NCBI GenBank assembly: GCA_030428025.1
Contig: JAUIBJ010000124.1
Coordinates: 1-8,249, forward strand
Length of the DNA stretch: 8,249 nt
Direction of reading: 5' to 3'
From: Alphaproteobacteria bacterium
GTDB taxonomy: Bacteria > Pseudomonadota > Alphaproteobacteria > Rhodobacterales > Rhodobacteraceae
The notes beneath the pieces were generated by a model, which saw only the letters and a program-made list of their open reading frames with translations, was not told where the DNA came from and searched no databases. Every line of letters begins with the position of its first letter. The stretch's first letter is position 1. The position numbers and the translations under genes were made by a program. This document shows positions 5,904 to 8,249 of this stretch, in pieces.

Positions 5904-6854
5904 ATGAAGAAACTGTCATTCCTGATGGGCGGCACCGCGATGGCGCTGGCGGGGCCGGCCATGGCGGCCGATATCGTGATCGGCGTGCCGAACTGGCCTT
6001 CGGTCAATGCCACCGCCCATATCATGAAGGTGGCGATCGAACAGAATCTCGGGCTCGACGTCGAGTTGCAGAACGGCACCAACCCGATCGTCTTCGAGGC
6101 GATGGATTCCGGCGCGATGCATGTGCACCCCGAAGTCTGGCTGCCCAACCAGCAGAACCTGCACGACACCTATGTCAAGGACAAGGGCACGGTGGTCATG
6201 AACCCGCATGGGGTGGAATCCTTCCAGGGCATGTGCGTCGACCAGGGCACCGCGGACGAGCACGGCATCACCTCGATCGACCAGCTGACCGACCCCGATG
6301 TCGCCTCCATCTTCGACAGCGATGGCGACGGCCAGGGCGAGCTGTGGATCGGCGCCCCCGGCTGGGCCTCGACAAACGTTGAAAAAGTTCGCGCGAAATC
6401 ATACGGTTACGATCAGACTTTCGAGCTGACGGAAATCGACGAGACGGTCGCCTATGCTAATCTCGACAACGCCATCAAGGCGGGCGAGCCCTGGGCGGGC
6501 TTCTGCTACACGCCGCATTACGTCTTTGCCCTGCACGACATGCAGGTGTTGGAAGAGCCGGCCTATGATGGCGAGAAATGGCACGTGCTTCAGCCGACCG
6601 ACGATCCCGACTGGCTTGCGAAATCCGAAGCCGGCATGGCCTGGGACAAGGCCTATCTGCATGTCCACTTCGCCAAGGAGCTGGAAGATGCCTATCCGGA
6701 AGTCGCCCGGCTGCTCGGCAACATGGAACTGACCACCGACCAGGTATCGGAGATGACCTATGCTCTGGTCATCGACGGCAAGGAACCCCAGGCCTATGCC
6801 GAGCAATGGGTCGCCGATCATGAGGACGCGGTGCTGACCTGGATGACCGAGTGA
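5904..6854 (+). CDS. Periplasmic glycine betaine/proline-type ABC transporter substrate-binding protein (OpuAC/ProX family)
   Basis: A 316-residue binding protein. Residues 1-21 are a clear Sec signal peptide (KK, hydrophobic core, GPAMA before AD), so the mature protein starts near Ala22. The mature N-terminus DIVIGVPNWPSVNATAHI and the later LWIGAPGWASTNVEK and AGFCYTPHYVFAL segments are typical of the OpuAC family. Trp31, Trp79, Trp154, Trp198 and Tyr202 are candidates for the aromatic cage that this family uses to hold quaternary ammonium groups. D-S-D-G-D-G-Q-G-E at 138-146 looks like a calcium-binding loop. The gene is the first of the importer set, behind a 284-nt leader with two LysR-type dyads, and is followed by a terminator-like hairpin. 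Together with the ProV-like ATPase and the permease it would import a zwitterionic betaine-like substrate. The exact ligand cannot be read from sequence. Confidence 0.95.
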   Translation: MKKLSFLMGGTAMALAGPAMAADIVIGVPNWPSVNATAHIMKVAIEQNLGLDVELQNGTNPIVFEAMDSGAMHVHPEVWLPNQQNLHDTYVKDKGTVVMNPHGVESFQGMCVDQGTADEHGITSIDQLTDPDVASIFDSDGDGQGELWIGAPGWASTNVEKVRAKSYGYDQTFELTEIDETVAYANLDNAIKAGEPWAGFCYTPHYVFALHDMQVLEEPAYDGEKWHVLQPTDDPDWLAKSEAGMAWDKAYLHVHFAKELEDAYPEVARLLGNMELTTDQVSEMTYALVIDGKEPQAYAEQWVADHEDAVLTWMTE

Positions 6855-6881
6855 TCGGCCCGCGCATGACTGCCTGACAGG

Positions 6882-6913
6882 AAAGGCCGCCGGACATGCG
6901 CCGGCGGCCTTTT
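6882..6913 (+). terminator. Strong hairpin terminator/attenuator between binding-protein and ATPase genes
   Basis: AAAGGCCGCCGG (6882-6893) pairs perfectly with CCGGCGGCCTTT (6901-6912) around a 7-nt loop, with one further T. The 12-bp GC-rich stem lies 27 nt after the binding-protein stop. The T-run is only four long, so partial termination or 3'-end protection is likely. Either would give much more binding-protein mRNA than ATPase/permease mRNA. The stretch 6914-7000 shows no further clear signal. Confidence 0.75.
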
Positions 6914-7000
6914 GCAAGACAAAGGCGCGAAACCAATAAATCGCGCAATATCAACAGGGAACGCGCCGCAATCAATTCATGATGACCGGGCGGCGCCGCA

Positions 7001-7006
7001 AAGGGA
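7001..7006 (+). promoter_or_regulatory. Ribosome binding site fixing the ATPase start
   Basis: AAGGGA lies 5 nt before the ATG at 7012. The upstream in-frame ATGs at 6979 and 6982 lack any purine-rich site and would add an arginine-rich leader not expected in this family. Confidence 0.7.
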
Positions 7007-7011
7007 CACCA

Positions 7012-8061
7012 ATGACCGAAACAGTCGTCAAGCTGACGGACGTCTGGAAGATCTTTGGCGAACGCGCCGGAGAGGCCATGGCCGCCGTCAAGGCCGAGGG
7101 CATCGGCAAGCCTGAAGTGCTGTCGCGCTTCGGCTGCGTCGTGGGCGTTCAGGGCGCCACGTTCGACGTGCCGCGCGGAGAGATCTTCTGCATCATGGGC
7201 CTGTCGGGCTCGGGCAAATCCACCCTGGTGCGCCATGTCAACCGGCTGATCGAGCCGACGGCGGGCAAGATCGAGATCCTGGGCCAGGACGTCTCGACCA
7301 TCTCGGATGCCGAATTGCGCCGCATCCGCGCCCAGCAGATCGGCATGGTGTTCCAGCACATGGCCCTGATGCCGCACCGCTCCGTGCGCGACAACGTTGC
7401 CTATCCCCTTGAAATCCGGAAAGTGTCCAAATCGAAACGCTGGGCCGTGTCCGACCACGCCCTGGGGCTGGTCGACCTGACCGGCTATGAGGACCGCCTG
7501 CCCTCGGAGCTGTCGGGCGGCATGCAGCAGCGGGTTGGGATCGCCCGGGCGCTCGCCTCCGACCCCGAGATCCTGCTGATGGACGAGCCCTTCTCGGCGC
7601 TCGACCCGCTCATTCGCCTGCAATTGCAGGACCAGTTCAAGGCGCTGGTGGCGCAGTTGAAGAAGACCACGCTGTTCATCACGCACGATCTCGACGAGGC
7701 CATTCGCATCGGCCACCGCATCGCCATCATGAAGGACGGCGTCATCGTGCAGATCGGCACGCCCGAGGACATCGTGATGAACCCCGCCGACGATTACGTG
7801 CGCGAATTCGTGCAGGGCATCTCCAAGCTGAAGCTGGTCAAGGCGCATTCGATCATGGAGCCGATCGAGAACTTCAAGAAGTCCTTCGACGGTTCGCTCG
7901 ACGACGCCCCGCGCGCCGACGAGAACGCCGATCTCGACCAGTTGATCGACCTCTCGGTCGAGACCTATTCGCCCGTCGTCATCACCGAAAACGGCAAGGA
8001 CGTGGGCGTCGTCAACAAGGCGCGACTGCTGCGCGGCATCCAGGGGGGCAAAGATGACTGA
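7012..8061 (+). CDS. Glycine betaine/proline-type ABC transporter ATP-binding protein (ProV/OpuAA family)
   Basis: A 349-residue ATPase from the preferred start. Walker A GLSGSGKST is at 63-71, the Q-loop Gln115 in VFQHMALMPHRSV, the signature LSGGMQQR at 167-174, Walker B ILLMDEP at 187-193, and the switch His225 in FITHDLDEA. The N-terminal 60 residues (VWKIFGERAGEAM...VVGVQGATFDVPRGEIF) carry the extra helical segment that marks ProV/OpuAA rather than generic ABC ATPases. After the ABC domain only about 85 residues remain. These include one CBS-like stretch (YSPVVITENGKDVGVVNKARLLRGI, 319-343) instead of the clear tandem CBS pair of ProV, so ionic or osmotic gating may be reduced. It overlaps the permease gene by 8 bp, implying translational coupling. 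It powers import of the ligand bound by the 5904-6854 protein. Confidence 0.95.
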   Translation: MTETVVKLTDVWKIFGERAGEAMAAVKAEGIGKPEVLSRFGCVVGVQGATFDVPRGEIFCIMGLSGSGKSTLVRHVNRLIEPTAGKIEILGQDVSTISDAELRRIRAQQIGMVFQHMALMPHRSVRDNVAYPLEIRKVSKSKRWAVSDHALGLVDLTGYEDRLPSELSGGMQQRVGIARALASDPEILLMDEPFSALDPLIRLQLQDQFKALVAQLKKTTLFITHDLDEAIRIGHRIAIMKDGVIVQIGTPEDIVMNPADDYVREFVQGISKLKLVKAHSIMEPIENFKKSFDGSLDDAPRADENADLDQLIDLSVETYSPVVITENGKDVGVVNKARLLRGIQGGKDD

Positions 8062-8249
8062 CGCAACCGACATGAAGGTGACGGCCGCCTCGGATATCGA
8101 GGTGGACCGCGAGGCGCTGGACGCCTCGATCAAGGAATTCGCCGGCCCCAACGGCGACTATTACGTCAGCGCCTTCCACAAGATCCACGACGCCACGGGC
8201 TTCGTGCCGAAGACGTTCAACCTCTGGGCCGCGGTTCTGGGGCCCCTCT
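8054..8249 (+). CDS. ABC transporter permease, N-terminal fragment (betaine-type importer)
   Basis: The ATG at 8054 overlaps the ATPase stop (8 bp, ATGACTGA) and is preceded by a G-rich ribosome site. The first 65 residues are visible and the gene continues beyond the window. They form an acidic, hydrophilic stretch (MTDATDMKVTAASDIEVDRE..., then YYVSAFHKIHDATGF) followed by VPKTFNLWAAVLGPL, where a membrane segment seems to begin. No transmembrane core or EAA loop is in view, so the permease call rests on position: binding protein, ATPase and permease is the expected order. The long cytoplasmic N-terminus is compatible with ProW-like permeases, which carry such extensions. The F-N-x-W-A-A-x-x-x-G-P pattern also recalls small DUF2628-type membrane proteins; see findings. 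Confidence 0.75.
   Translation, partial: MTDATDMKVTAASDIEVDREALDASIKEFAGPNGDYYVSAFHKIHDATGFVPKTFNLWAAVLGPL

Noticed and set aside
6769..8151. A 460-codon open frame on the minus strand opposite the ABC ATPase
   Set aside because: The plus strand carries all ABC ATPase motifs; the minus frame has no motif or ribosome site and crosses the end of the binding-protein gene.
1..8249. Mobile elements, CRISPR arrays, tRNA or rRNA genes
   Set aside because: No transposase, integrase, regularly spaced repeats or structural RNA sequence was seen; the repeats found are short operator dyads and hairpins.

Overview
The window comes from a GC-rich bacterium. Codon use, operon style and the protein families suggest an alphaproteobacterium, most likely of the Rhodobacterales/Roseobacter group. 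That placement is inferred from sequence character; no marker gene is present. The window reads as an accessory catabolic locus with its own regulator and its own uptake system, and it is cut by the window at both ends.

Left half, minus strand (4645 down to 1): a tightly packed operon. In transcription order it encodes a short-chain flavin reductase, an NAD(P)-dependent aldehyde dehydrogenase, a luciferase-like flavin-dependent monooxygenase, an 'amino acid synthesis' family protein (DUF1185), an alpha/beta hydrolase, and the first 32 codons of a thiamine-diphosphate enzyme that continues beyond position 1. Genes overlap or lie 0 to 18 nt apart, apart from a 72-nt gap before the last one.

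Centre, plus strand (4771-5619): a divergently transcribed LysR-type regulator. The 125-nt divergent region holds a near-textbook LysR site (8-bp perfect arms, T-N11-A) and a second, weaker dyad about 31 bp away. A matching pair of dyads with the same spacing lies just downstream of the regulator, ahead of the transport genes.

Right half, plus strand (5904-8249): a glycine betaine/proline-type ABC importer made of a periplasmic binding protein, a ProV-like ATPase and the start of the permease. A strong hairpin terminator or attenuator separates the binding-protein gene from the ATPase gene.

How it fits together: flavin reductase, luciferase-family monooxygenase, aldehyde dehydrogenase, alpha/beta hydrolase and LysR regulator is the same set of enzyme classes as the trigonelline (N-methylnicotinate) pathway TgnA-D/TgnR of Acinetobacter. 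Here it is coupled to an importer family that takes up quaternary-ammonium zwitterions. The working hypothesis is uptake and oxidative ring opening of a betaine-like compound, perhaps a pyridinium carboxylate such as trigonelline or homarine. The DUF1185 protein and the thiamine-diphosphate enzyme add steps absent from the Acinetobacter scheme. Substrate identity is inference.
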